Origin: Nostoc sp. UHCC 0702
Lineage (GTDB): Bacteria; Cyanobacteriota; Cyanobacteriia; Cyanobacteriales; Nostocaceae
NCBI GenBank assembly: GCA_017164015.1
Contig: CP071065.1
Span: 7,159,501-7,223,500, forward strand
Length of the DNA stretch: 64,000 nucleotides
Reading direction: 5' to 3'
This document shows, in pieces, positions 35,080-44,004 of the stretch. The notes under the pieces were generated by a model. That model was not told the origin of the DNA. It was given only the letters and a program-made list of their open reading frames with translations, and did no database searches. Made by a program: the position numbers and the translations under genes. Every line of letters starts with the position of its first letter. The stretch's first letter is position 1.

Positions 35080-37017
35080 TTACAGGTTTTCAATTACTAC
35101 TGGTTCGATTGGTTCAGCAAGTTCAAAGTTGAAAATACGTGAATAGAAGTAAAGTTCTGCTTCTAATGAGCGTTTGATGTTTTGGGCTTGGCGAAAGCCA
35201 TGCTGTTCACCTGCAAAGGGAACATAAGCCACGGGCACACCTTTAGCCCTCATGGCTGTCACCATTGCTTCTGTTTGGTTGGGTGGAACTACCCGATCTT
35301 CTAGTCCTTGAAAGAAAATTACTGGACAGGCGAGACGGTCGGTAAAGTTGATTGGCGATCGCTCTTGATAAATTTGACGCTGTTGTGGATAAGCACCAAT
35401 CAACCCATCCAAGTACCGTGACTCAAATTTGTGTGTATCCCGTGCTAAGGCTTCTAGGTCACTAACTCCGTAGTAGCTAGCCCCTGCTTTGAATGTATTT
35501 CGGAAGGTTAAAGCACAAAGTGTTGTATAACCACCCGCACTCCCACCAGATATGCAAGAGCGATCGCCATCTACTTCACCTTGTTCCACTAGGTAACGCG
35601 CACCAAAAACGCAATCATCTACATCCACAATTCCCCACTGACCATTTAACCGTTGGCGATACTCCCGTCCATAGCCTGTACTACCGCCGTAATTCACATC
35701 CAGAACTGCTATGCCTCGGCTAGTCCAGTACTGAATGCCAAAACTCAAGCTACTAGAAGTTGCTGCGGTCGGGCCGCCGTGGCTTTTGACGATTAAAGGA
35801 GGTTTTTCACCCTCAGGGGCGGTGTAATCACGGTTTTTTGGTGGATAAAATAGCGCATAGGCTGTTTTGCCGTCGGCTGTGGGGTACTCGATTGCCTGGG
35901 GTAGAGCAAGATAACCAGCATCAATTGTCACATCGCTAGCGCGGCGTAATACTTCTAGCTTGCCATTAGCCAAGTTTAGTTGTGCGATCGCTTTTAACTC
36001 AGTGGGAGAACTTCCTTGAAACACTACCCTTCCTGGGGCTGCGTGGACAGAAGTAATTTCTGTATAAGGTGTTGTCAGTGGTTTTAGTTGTTTAGTTGTG
36101 GTGTCAAGACTAGCTAAATACCAACTGCCTTGTTGGGTATAAGTGCAAATTATCCGGTTAGCGGACTCGAAGCCATAAGTAGACGTGCCTAAAATCCATT
36201 GCGGACGACCAAATTCTGCTTTCATTTGGGTCAGCGATTCTATATCCCCATTTTGCCAGCGGTATATATTCCACCAACCTGTGCGGTCAGAAATAAAATA
36301 CAGTTTGCCATCCGCTGACCACTCTGGCTGAAAGATAGATTCATCTAAACCACCTGCAACTTGTTGAGTATCTCCTAATGAACCATCAGCTTTCAGTTCC
36401 CCTACCCACAGTTGTGTACCATCCCACGGCATATTGGGATGATTCCAAGTTAGCCAAGCCAAGCGAGATCCATCAGGACTGAGGCGGGGCGAGGCATAAA
36501 AGTCGTTTCCAGATACTAGCTGCTGAAGTTGACTATCTTTATCTAGCCCGATGCTGACCACTGTATTAATAGCTTCACGCTCTGCAACTGTATGATCTTC
36601 GCATACACAAATAATTCGCTGGCGTTGACGGTCAAAGATATAGTCTGCATAGCGCATGGCTACTTCAGATGTGATAGCTTGCGGTTCACTACTTCTATCC
36701 TGACGATAGAGGCGTTGGTCAGTAAAGTTACTAAAATAAACAGTGCCATCAACTACCAAAAAAGAGCCACCACCATATTCATGGACACGAGTACGCACGT
36801 TGAAGGGAGTAGGTGTAACATCCTGAATTTGATGATTTGCAGTCTGTCGCACCACTACAGTTCTGCCTGACTCTGACGGCCGTAACTCGCTCCAGTAAAT
36901 GTCTTCGCCATCAAGAGCAATCTGCCCCAATCCTATGGTACGTGCAGTAATTAAGTCTGTGGTGATGGGCGATCGCCAAGACCCGTAAGATGCTACCTCT
37001 GGTTTAATCACTTTCAA
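35080..37017 (-). CDS. S9 family serine peptidase (prolyl oligopeptidase-like)
   Basis: 645 residues. The N-terminal two thirds form a WD40-like beta propeller (repeats such as SPDGSRLAWLTWNHPNMPWDGTQLW). The C-terminal alpha/beta hydrolase has the nucleophile S493 in ISGGSAGGYTT, the acid D574 in GLEDRVVPP and the base H606 in GEQHGFRQ, plus the KSHGGPTAATSSSLS oxyanion region. The family resembles dipeptidyl aminopeptidase/acylaminoacyl-peptidase. No signal peptide, so probably cytoplasmic turnover of short peptides. Confidence 0.93.
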   Translation of the reverse strand: MKVIKPEVASYGSWRSPITTDLITARTIGLGQIALDGEDIYWSELRPSESGRTVVVRQTANHQIQDVTPTPFNVRTRVHEYGGGSFLVVDGTVYFSNFTDQRLYRQDRSSEPQAITSEVAMRYADYIFDRQRQRIICVCEDHTVAEREAINTVVSIGLDKDSQLQQLVSGNDFYASPRLSPDGSRLAWLTWNHPNMPWDGTQLWVGELKADGSLGDTQQVAGGLDESIFQPEWSADGKLYFISDRTGWWNIYRWQNGDIESLTQMKAEFGRPQWILGTSTYGFESANRIICTYTQQGSWYLASLDTTTKQLKPLTTPYTEITSVHAAPGRVVFQGSSPTELKAIAQLNLANGKLEVLRRASDVTIDAGYLALPQAIEYPTADGKTAYALFYPPKNRDYTAPEGEKPPLIVKSHGGPTAATSSSLSFGIQYWTSRGIAVLDVNYGGSTGYGREYRQRLNGQWGIVDVDDCVFGARYLVEQGEVDGDRSCISGGSAGGYTTLCALTFRNTFKAGASYYGVSDLEALARDTHKFESRYLDGLIGAYPQQRQIYQERSPINFTDRLACPVIFFQGLEDRVVPPNQTEAMVTAMRAKGVPVAYVPFAGEQHGFRQAQNIKRSLEAELYFYSRIFNFELAEPIEPVVIENL

Positions 37018-37299
37018 AAATTAAGCAACTACTAAAAATCAATTACAGCAGAATTCGGGAATCAGACAGCAATCCTCTAGACAGATACTAATTTTTAACT
37101 TCGGTTAATACTTGTGTAGCATCCTTACATTCCAGGCAATCCTCAATTTTATTTGTATATCATGAAGTATGCACTCAGTAATACTGAGCCTGCAATAGTG
37201 CCTTCTTGACTTGTACAAATCGGTAATTCTTATGTGATTGTACAGTTCTTGTTTTGTTTTTAGCAGCATTTTTACTTTTAAATTAGGTGAAAGCAATAT

Positions 37300-39768
37300 A
37301 TGGCTAACGAATCTTCAAACCCGGTTGACCATCTCGTTGGTGATCCGAGAGTCCGGGATATTGAACCAAAGTTTTCTAAAATTATTTCTGATATTGCACG
37401 GGTTTTTGGTCAGATAGCCCAAACTAAGGGAAGACGGGCAACCCATTCTTTTGGTACTGTGGCTAAGGGGGTACTTGAGGTTGTCAAGCAACCAGATATA
37501 CCAGCCCACCGCCTATTAGTAGCAGGAAAAAAATTTCCGGTTTTGTTGCGCCACGCCAACATTAAGGGGTTTCGGGATGATGCAATTTTAGATGGGCGCG
37601 GAGCAACCCTACGGATTCTCAATGGCGCAGCGGATGCCCCCATCACCGCCCTGGACTTGCATACGCCTATCTTAGATGTATTAATGAGTACAGGGCATTG
37701 TTTTATCTTACCGGATGCCGCTTCGTTTTCGCGTTGGGTGGCTAGTCCCCTGCCAGACCGAGGCAAATTGCTGGTGGAGTTTCCCAAAATTACACCCATA
37801 TTTGCCGACATTATCCGTAATCCTGACTCTTACACCAAACTGCACTATTATTCTGAAACTACATATTTATTTGTAGGGCTTGATGGTAAACAGTATTACT
37901 TGCGTTACCGCTTGATCAATAGCGATCGCTCGGCAGATACTGGCTTGATTAAGCCGACTGATTTGCGGCTACCTCTTGATTACCTGCCTCGTTTGGAAGA
38001 TGACACTAGACCAGAAACTTATCTGCAAAATGACTATCAGCAGAGAGTGAAGAATGGTGGAGTCAAGTATATTTTACAGTTCCAATTACGTGCAGTTTCA
38101 GATAATCAAGCAGCCAACGAAGAAGCGAAAGATTGCACTATAGCTTGGGATGAAACCCAGTATCCTTGCAAAGATGTGGCGGTGATTTCTTTAACTGAAA
38201 TCCTACCCAGTGAACTAGCCGAACCCTTGGAATTTAACCCTTACCACGCCCCGGCTGATTTGTCGTTGATCCTGGCTCACTCTATTAATGAAACTGCTTC
38301 GGTGAATCACTTGCGATCGGTTGTCTATCAAATTTCGGCTAATATGCGTAAGTTCCAGCAACCGAGTGCTGAACTTGTAGACTGGGGCATCAAGGGCAAC
38401 CAACCAGATCCGAAACAAGTTTACACCTACTACGGGCAGGTAGGTCAAGATATACCACGCTTTGATTTTCTCCGCACTTTACCCGACCGAGTAAAACCTA
38501 AGCCGCGCTACTTGGCTAACTTTGGGCTTCACCTCCTCCCTGCCATAGGCATTGAAAACAGCCCCACTACGGGTATCGTCGGTGTTGCGGAAACAATGCA
38601 AGCATTGGGACAAGCCCCTTCCCAATGGATGCCAGCTAACTTCACCCGTTTGCGTCCTGACAAGTATGAGGATCAGTTTTTTGTGGAACGCCGCCTGAAT
38701 GGTTTCAACCCAGGCAAATTTAACCGAGTGCATACCTTTGAGCCTTGGCAATATACTATCCGCTACGATTGTCGCAAGTATAAAGTGGAAGAAGGGGGTA
38801 TTTTACCCGCAGAAATCGAGGCACGCTTCCAGTTTGAAAATCATAATTTACACTTGCACTCGATTAAATTTATCCTCAATGGCGAAACACATACTCATAA
38901 GCCTGGTGATGCAGATTGGGAATGGTCAAAGCGATTATTTCGTACTGCTGAGTTCGTCTTTCAGGAAATTCAAACTCACTTAGGGCGTACTCACATGAAT
39001 TTGGATCAGTACGCGATGGGGTACTACCGCAATGTGGTTAACAACCCCATTCGCCTGTTGCTAGAACCTCACTTTGATGGTCTACTCAACATCAATAGAT
39101 TAGGAACAGGATTGATTCTTGGTAAGACAGGCTTCATTCCTGAAGCTTCATCTCTTAGTACAGAGGAAGTAGACATAGTACTCAAAGATGAAATTAGTCG
39201 TCTTTCCTACCGTAACTGGAGTCCTCATGTTCAGGCATTAAAAGATGAAGTCCAGAATAACCACTTCGATCGAGCAGCATTGAGTGTATGGGAAGCCATA
39301 GACGAATATGTGTCGGAATTCTTCCAGAAACAAGAAGCGGGTATTAAAGCTTACTGGTCAGAAATTGAGGGCATGTCTGAGGATTTAGTTAAGCATTCAG
39401 TTCTCGGACAAAAATCTCAGTCATTAGCGATCGCTAATATCAACGACCTCAAACAGTTGTGTATCTATGTAATTTACCACTCTTCGTTTTTCCATTCTTG
39501 GGTGAATAACAAACAGTATGACGACGGTGGCGATCCTGCCTATGCCAGCATCGGTCTTTGGGACGGACACCATCCTCAATACAACCCCATCACTGTGGCG
39601 GAAAAACACGCCAGACAAGTCATCTTACTCTGGACACTCTCCAGTGTGCGCTATAACCCTGTGATGGAGGTCGGCCCCCCTGGCTTGAAGGATCGGTTAT
39701 GGAAACGCCGAAAAATCATACAGCCTGGAATACCTGTGGAATCAATTATGATGAGTACTAATATTTGA
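37300..39768 (+). CDS. fusion of catalase-related (allene oxide synthase-like) domain and lipoxygenase
   Basis: 822 residues. Residues 1-370 resemble the catalase-related heme fold: T48-H49 (distal His) in RRATHSFGTVAKG, N87 in LLRHAN, D-GRGATLRIL, and YSETTYLFVGLDGKQYYLRYRL. A Thr before the distal His is the allene oxide synthase hallmark; true catalases have Val. The C-terminal part is lipoxygenase: iron ligands H560 and H565 (THLGRTH), H732 with N736 (FHSWVN), and the terminal Ile822. Similar fusions are known in Nostoc/Anabaena. It would oxygenate a C18 fatty acid and convert the hydroperoxide. The heme-ligand tyrosine was not located with confidence. Confidence 0.85.
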   Translation: MANESSNPVDHLVGDPRVRDIEPKFSKIISDIARVFGQIAQTKGRRATHSFGTVAKGVLEVVKQPDIPAHRLLVAGKKFPVLLRHANIKGFRDDAILDGRGATLRILNGAADAPITALDLHTPILDVLMSTGHCFILPDAASFSRWVASPLPDRGKLLVEFPKITPIFADIIRNPDSYTKLHYYSETTYLFVGLDGKQYYLRYRLINSDRSADTGLIKPTDLRLPLDYLPRLEDDTRPETYLQNDYQQRVKNGGVKYILQFQLRAVSDNQAANEEAKDCTIAWDETQYPCKDVAVISLTEILPSELAEPLEFNPYHAPADLSLILAHSINETASVNHLRSVVYQISANMRKFQQPSAELVDWGIKGNQPDPKQVYTYYGQVGQDIPRFDFLRTLPDRVKPKPRYLANFGLHLLPAIGIENSPTTGIVGVAETMQALGQAPSQWMPANFTRLRPDKYEDQFFVERRLNGFNPGKFNRVHTFEPWQYTIRYDCRKYKVEEGGILPAEIEARFQFENHNLHLHSIKFILNGETHTHKPGDADWEWSKRLFRTAEFVFQEIQTHLGRTHMNLDQYAMGYYRNVVNNPIRLLLEPHFDGLLNINRLGTGLILGKTGFIPEASSLSTEEVDIVLKDEISRLSYRNWSPHVQALKDEVQNNHFDRAALSVWEAIDEYVSEFFQKQEAGIKAYWSEIEGMSEDLVKHSVLGQKSQSLAIANINDLKQLCIYVIYHSSFFHSWVNNKQYDDGGDPAYASIGLWDGHHPQYNPITVAEKHARQVILLWTLSSVRYNPVMEVGPPGLKDRLWKRRKIIQPGIPVESIMMSTNI

Positions 39769-39772
39769 TTCA

Positions 39773-39804
39773 GTAGGGGCGCACAGCTAGCTGTGCGCCC
39801 CTAC
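39773..39804. repeat. 32-bp perfect palindrome
   Basis: Arms GTAGGGGCGCACAGCT and AGCTGTGCGCCCCTAC meet without a loop, 5 bp after the lipoxygenase stop codon. It may act as a transcript 3' stabiliser or be a dispersed palindromic repeat. Confidence 0.8.
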
Positions 39805-39846
39805 TCCCGTTAATATCATTTTGGATTTTGGATTTTGGATATAGTC

Positions 39847-39876
39847 ACAAAAAACCCCGGCTGTTAAACCGAGGTC
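39847..39876 (-). terminator. intrinsic terminator on the minus strand
   Basis: Read on the minus strand: a CCTCGG/CCGGGG-type stem with a TTTAACAG loop followed by TTTTTTG. It faces the lipoxygenase gene and would end a minus-strand transcript from the 39.9-40.7 kb region, either a small RNA or the 40711 gene. Confidence 0.55.
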
Positions 39877-40125
39877 AGTAGGAGAAGCCCAAATGTCGTT
39901 TGAATATACCGAAATCTAGTTTTTCAGCTAACTGCACAAGAAATCAAAACTACAATCATTAATATGCTGCTATTTGAAGGGTTAGGCAGCTTAGTAGATT
40001 TCAAGTTCAGCAGGCTAGGCTATGGCAAATACTCTTGTTGATTTTGAGAGTAGTTTACATGAGCCGTTGTTTATTAGCTTGATGTAAACAATCATAACGA
40101 ATTTGTTACGATTCGTCAATAACTG

Positions 40126-40320
40126 TTGACACAATAGAATAAATTCTCATTAGAAGATAGCCAAAGTAAAATTAGAATTTTCACCTATTCCCGCAACGAG
40201 GCTCATACTGCATCCGAAGGATCAGTTAGGAGCTGGGCTTGAGAAACGGCGAAGGTAATTTAATCGACGGCATTAACAGAAACACCTCTAGAACCTTTAT
40301 CTAGAGGTGTTTTCGTTTAC
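40126..40320 (+). ncRNA. candidate small RNA with intrinsic terminator
   Basis: TTGACA at 40126 could be a -35 box. About 150 bp of non-coding sequence with local complementarity follows (GAGGCTCA, TCCGAAGGA, GGAGCTGGGC). It ends in a strong terminator, AACACCTCTAGA...TCTAGAGGTGTT then TTCGTTT (about 40280-40318). No coding frame. The RNA family was not recognised. Confidence 0.35.
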
Positions 40321-40339
40321 TCCGAGTAATAGAAATGAT

Positions 40340-40495
40340 TACTATGTATCAATACGGTTCAGTTAAGGTTTTGATCCCCCCTAGCCCCCCTTAAAAAGGG
40401 GGGAATTATACTCTTAAAGTCCCCCTTTTGAAGGGGGATTTAGGGGGATCTTCAATGTTTAAATTTCACTAACTGAACCGTATTGTACTATGTAT
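40340..40495. mobile_element. complete MITE with 16-bp TIRs and 10-bp target duplication
   Basis: Perfect terminal inverted repeats CAATACGGTTCAGTTA (40350-40365) and TAACTGAACCGTATTG (40470-40485) enclose 136 bp. Directly outside each lies the same 10-mer, TACTATGTAT (40340-40349 and 40486-40495), a target-site duplication. The interior has CCCCCC/GGGGGG-rich hairpins and no ORF. A 10-bp duplication suggests mobilisation in trans by an IS4-like transposase. Confidence 0.9.
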
Positions 40496-40522
40496 AGGTT
40501 TACAGGTGCAACTTGCATCTGC

Positions 40523-40711
40523 CTATTTTCTCTTTTCTTTGTCTAGCGCCTCTTGAATAGCGCGTCTACAGAATTCAGGAGGGTCATCATGTGCTTTGAT
40601 AGCTTCCTTCATTTCTTTAGTGACTCTGAGATTAACTTGCTCAGTCAGTGGTTCTTCGCCCTTGCGTTGTCCGGGTTCTAAATTTTCTGGTGTACCTCTA
40701 GGATTAGGCAT
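40523..40711 (-). CDS. small ribbon-helix-helix-like protein
   Basis: 62 residues. The C-terminal 40 (TEQVNLRVTKEMKEAIKAHDDPPEFCRRAIQEALDKEKRK) show the beta-helix-helix pattern of Arc/CopG DNA-binding proteins. The N-terminus is Pro/Gly-rich and disordered. Such proteins are often antitoxins or plasmid copy regulators, but no toxin gene is next to it. A divergent gene starts 130 bp away. A MITE lies just past its stop. Confidence 0.6.
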   Translation of the reverse strand: MPNPRGTPENLEPGQRKGEEPLTEQVNLRVTKEMKEAIKAHDDPPEFCRRAIQEALDKEKRK

Positions 40712-40840
40712 TATTGAGAAAGATAAATATAGCTTGAATCGGTTGCTAGCAATCGATTAAAATTTTAAATCGGTGATGTCACTCGTCTCACAAACTAGCA
40801 CATCACCGACACCACTTTTATCAAGAGGTAATTCCATTGT

Positions 40841-41218
40841 ATGTTTACACGTTCTGAACTTGAAGCGTCATTGCTTCAAGAGTTAAAAGACCTTTGCTTG
40901 CGATACAGTGTCAAGCCAACGGGGAATGCAGGGTACAAAGTCAGCTATATCACATCCTTGATGGCATTCCCGGCTATTGCTCTTTTGCAGTTGAAGCAGG
41001 GAAAGGGAATCAAATCACCTAATTTTGCAAGTATTCAAAGCTTTGGGGAAGCACTCTCTCAAATGAGAGAACCAACTGATGAACAGATGGCGCTGATTAG
41101 AGTATCTCTGGAAGGCAAAAGGATGGAATTCCCAGAACGATATGAGCAACAGAGGCTATACAGCCTGTACAAGGTCAAGCTACTCCTGAGTGAAGTAGTT
41201 AATCTGTTGAGCCAATAG
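40841..41218 (+). CDS. hypothetical protein with SAP/Rho-N-like start
   Basis: 125 residues, helical. The N-terminus (SELEASLLQELKDLCLRYSVKPTGNAGYKVSYITSLM) has the helix-loop-helix pattern LKxLCxxYxVKPTGN-x-YI seen in SAP or Rho N-terminal domains. The C-terminal half is charged and Leu-rich. It is divergent from the RHH-like gene, suggesting a regulated pair. It ends before a strong terminator. Function unknown. Confidence 0.6.
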   Translation: MFTRSELEASLLQELKDLCLRYSVKPTGNAGYKVSYITSLMAFPAIALLQLKQGKGIKSPNFASIQSFGEALSQMREPTDEQMALIRVSLEGKRMEFPERYEQQRLYSLYKVKLLLSEVVNLLSQ

Positions 41219-41254
41219 CACCACAAAATAAGCGTTTCAGCGTCATTTGTCTAC

Positions 41255-41283
41255 AGCATCCTCTTGAGGGATGCTTTTTTTTA
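41255..41283 (+). terminator. intrinsic terminator
   Basis: AGCATCC, a short loop TCTTGA, GGGATGCT and eight Ts, 37 bp after the SAP-like gene. Confidence 0.85.
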
Positions 41284-41350
41284 AAAGTGCGATCGCTCAA
41301 GAAGCAGATAATTGGATACTAACTCGTCTTGCCTGGATTGAGAAAACACT

Positions 41351-42031
41351 TTAGGGCTTTTGCGCTTTTTGCAGCAAAAATGTTACTAGCTGTTCCCCTG
41401 CGGTGTCAATGTGTCGTTTCAGTAGCCGCACAGCCGTTTTCGTATCCTGCTGACGACAAGCATCTAGAAGTTGATAGTGTTCCTTTTGAGAACGTTCTTG
41501 GTAATCCATTTGCGCCATTTGTAGCCGCACATAGCGGTCTATATTCACGTGCAGGTTTTTAATCATTGTCAGCAGTCGCGGACGTTCTGCACTTGTGTAG
41601 AGTGTGGCATGGAATTCCCAATTAAGTTTTGCCAATACTCCTGCATCGCTTGTTTGGTCGCTTGCTTCCAAAACCACAGCAGCTTTTTCTAAGTCAGATG
41701 TATTTATCTTGGGTATTGCCAGTTGCATCGCTTTTACTTCCAAAGCACTGCGAATCTCACAAATTTCCTGTGCCTCGGCTGCTGTCAACACCGACACCAT
41801 CGCCCCACGATTCAGATGCAGTGTTACCAATCCTTCCGCCTCTAAATGTTTGAGGGCTTCACGCACGGGAATGCGACTGACTCCAAACTGAGTGGCAATT
41901 TCATCCTGTCTTAAAGATTGCCCTTCCTGAAATATACCCCGCAGAATTGCTTCTCGCAAAGCGTCGGCAATTAAATCTGGGGTACTGCGTTGTTGTTGCA
42001 GCACATTGGCTGCTAGTTCATTTAAGTTCAT
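41351..42031 (-). CDS. GntR family regulator, FCD (FadR) subfamily
   Basis: 226 residues. The N-terminal winged helix has the GntR pattern DALREAILRGIFQEGQSLRQDEIATQFGVSRIPVREALKHLEAEGLVTL. The C-terminal all-helical FCD domain includes EICEIRSALEVKAMQLA, the D-x3-...WEFH segment (NWEFHATLY) with likely metal-binding His, and a later H (EHYQLLDA). Such proteins sense small organic acids. It is transcribed away from leuA, with two palindromic operators between, so autoregulation and control of leuA are likely. Ligand unknown. Confidence 0.92.
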   Translation of the reverse strand: MNLNELAANVLQQQRSTPDLIADALREAILRGIFQEGQSLRQDEIATQFGVSRIPVREALKHLEAEGLVTLHLNRGAMVSVLTAAEAQEICEIRSALEVKAMQLAIPKINTSDLEKAAVVLEASDQTSDAGVLAKLNWEFHATLYTSAERPRLLTMIKNLHVNIDRYVRLQMAQMDYQERSQKEHYQLLDACRQQDTKTAVRLLKRHIDTAGEQLVTFLLQKAQKP

Positions 42032-42036
42032 AATTT

Positions 42037-42072
42037 ATATTGTATACAATATCCAAAAAATTGTATACAATA
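42037..42072. promoter_or_regulatory. tandem GntR operators
   Basis: ATATTGTATACAATAT (42037-42052), a perfect 16-bp palindrome, and ATTGTATACAAT (42060-42071). Their centres are 21 bp apart, two helical turns. The core TTGTATACAA fits the general GntR consensus with GT and AC half-sites. They begin 6 bp upstream of the regulator's start codon. Confidence 0.8.
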
Positions 42073-42178
42073 TCCAAAGAGTTCAAGGACTGGTGACTGG
42101 GGGGGACTGGGGACTAGGGAAAAATTTTCCCAAGCCCCAATACCCAATACCCAATCCCTAAATACCACGGAGACAGTT

Positions 42179-43780
42179 ATGGGCATTAGATCACAAGCAG
42201 ACCGAATTATTATCTTCGACACAACACTGCGGGATGGCGAACAGTCGCCCGGCGCAACCCTAAATGTAGAAGAGAAGCTAGCGATCGCTCATCAACTGGC
42301 TTTGTTAGGGGTTGATGTGATTGAAGCCGGATTTGCCATTGCTAGTCCTGGAGATTTTCAAGCTGTTAAAAGTATTGCTGAACAAGTTGGGACAGCGGAT
42401 GGGCCGATTATTTGCAGTTTAGCTAGAGCTGTGCGCCAGGATATTCAAACAGCCGCCGAAGCTTTAAAAGGTGCTGCTCGTCGGAGAATTCATACAATGA
42501 TTTCTACCTCTGATATTCATCTCAAATATCAGTTGAAAAAGTCTCGTAGCGAAGTGCTGGCGATCGCAGAAGAAATGGTTGCCTATGCCAAATCGTTTGT
42601 AGACGATGTAGAATTTTCACCGATGGATGCTAGTCGTACCGAAGTTGAGTTTCTCTATCAGGTGTTAGAGAGGGCGATCGCAGCAGGTGCAACCACAATC
42701 AATATTCCTGATACCGTTGGCTACTGCACACCCAAAGAAATCGGCAATCTAATCCAAGGAATTCGAGAAAACGTTGCCAATATCGACCAAGTGATTCTTT
42801 CGATTCACACCCAAAACGATTTGGGTTTAGCCACAGCTAACGCCTTGGCAGCAATTGAAAATGGTGTACGTCAAGTAGAGTGTACGATTAATGGCATTGG
42901 CGAACGAGCGGGTAATGCAGCATTAGAAGAAATTGTCATGGCGCTGCAAGTTCGCAAAACCTTTTTTAACCCTTACTTTGGTCGTGCAGTTAATTCTGAT
43001 GCACCTTTGTGCAACATTAAAACTCAGGAGATTTACAAAACCTCTTGTTTGGTTTCCCAATTAACAGGAATGTTGATACAGCCGAATAAGGCAATTGTCG
43101 GGGCTAACGCTTTCGCCCATGAGTCTGGTATTCATCAAGATGGCATCATCAAGCACCGCCAAACCTACGAGATTATGGAAGCCTCTGCCATTGGTTTGCC
43201 AGAAAATCGCATTGTGTTGGGTAAACACTCTGGAAGAAACGCTTTCCGTACTAGACTGAAGCAATTGGGGTTTGAACTGAGTGAGACAGACTTGAACAAA
43301 GCCTTCAATCGCTTCAAAGAAGTTGCAGACAAGAAAAAAGAAATGTCAGATTGGGATTTAGAAGCGATCGTTCGAGATGAAACACAACTTTATGTAGAGA
43401 GTGGCTTTCAACTTGAACATGTGCAAGTAATCTGCGGTGATTGCACCTGTCCAACTGCAACAATCACAGTTGTCACCCCCGAAGGCAAAATTCTGACGGA
43501 TGCGAGTGTAGGTACTGGCCCGGTAGATGCAGTGTATCAGGCAATCAATCGACTGGTGCAGATTCCCAATCAACTAACTGAGTTTTCCGTCCAATCTGTC
43601 ACTGGAGGAATTGATGCACTAGGAACCGTCACAGTTCGTATCGGGCATGGAGAACGCATCTTCTCTGGTCAGGCATCCGATACTGATATTGTGGTAGCAG
43701 CAGCTTATGCTTATATCAATGCCTTGAATCGTCTTTACCGCTACTTGCAAACCCAAAGCCAGACAATGGTTTCTATATAG
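42179..43780 (+). CDS. leuA: 2-isopropylmalate synthase
   Basis: 533 residues. The N-terminal TIM barrel has DTTLRDGEQSPGATL, GVDVIEAGFAIASPGDF, FSPMDASRTE, INIPDTVGY and the metal-binding HTQNDLGLATANALAAIENG. GERAGNAALEE and HESGIHQDG follow. The C-terminal LeuA allosteric domain (TVVTPEGKILTDASVGTGPVDA) gives leucine feedback control. It condenses acetyl-CoA with 2-oxoisovalerate, the first step of leucine synthesis. The full C-terminal domain argues against homocitrate synthase. It is divergent from a GntR regulator. Confidence 0.95.
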   Translation: MGIRSQADRIIIFDTTLRDGEQSPGATLNVEEKLAIAHQLALLGVDVIEAGFAIASPGDFQAVKSIAEQVGTADGPIICSLARAVRQDIQTAAEALKGAARRRIHTMISTSDIHLKYQLKKSRSEVLAIAEEMVAYAKSFVDDVEFSPMDASRTEVEFLYQVLERAIAAGATTINIPDTVGYCTPKEIGNLIQGIRENVANIDQVILSIHTQNDLGLATANALAAIENGVRQVECTINGIGERAGNAALEEIVMALQVRKTFFNPYFGRAVNSDAPLCNIKTQEIYKTSCLVSQLTGMLIQPNKAIVGANAFAHESGIHQDGIIKHRQTYEIMEASAIGLPENRIVLGKHSGRNAFRTRLKQLGFELSETDLNKAFNRFKEVADKKKEMSDWDLEAIVRDETQLYVESGFQLEHVQVICGDCTCPTATITVVTPEGKILTDASVGTGPVDAVYQAINRLVQIPNQLTEFSVQSVTGGIDALGTVTVRIGHGERIFSGQASDTDIVVAAAYAYINALNRLYRYLQTQSQTMVSI

Positions 43781-43849
43781 ATGGCTAATATCATGTCCGG
43801 TTAATTAGTTATTATTCCCACAGTCATTGCACCCCACCCCTAACCCCCT

Positions 43850-43954
43850 TTCAAGGGCAGCTATCACAGCAGAAAAATCTAGTAATGCTTCTCCTAGATT
43901 TTCTAATTGTTCAATCGATAATCCTTTAATTCGCTCGATTATCGGCGGCTGACG
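43850..43954 (-). pseudogene. remnant of a DUF4351-domain protein
   Basis: On the minus strand one frame reads IIERIKGLSIEQLENLGEALLDFSAV. This matches the C-terminal DUF4351 helix pair (I..L..EQLE.LGEALLDF) of Rpn/PD-(D/E)xK transposase-like proteins in cyanobacteria. Nothing else of the gene survives, so it is a decayed fragment. Confidence 0.6.
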
Positions 43955-44004
43955 GAATTACCAGAATCTACTGCTAATACCATTTTCATATGAAGATGCA
44001 CAGA

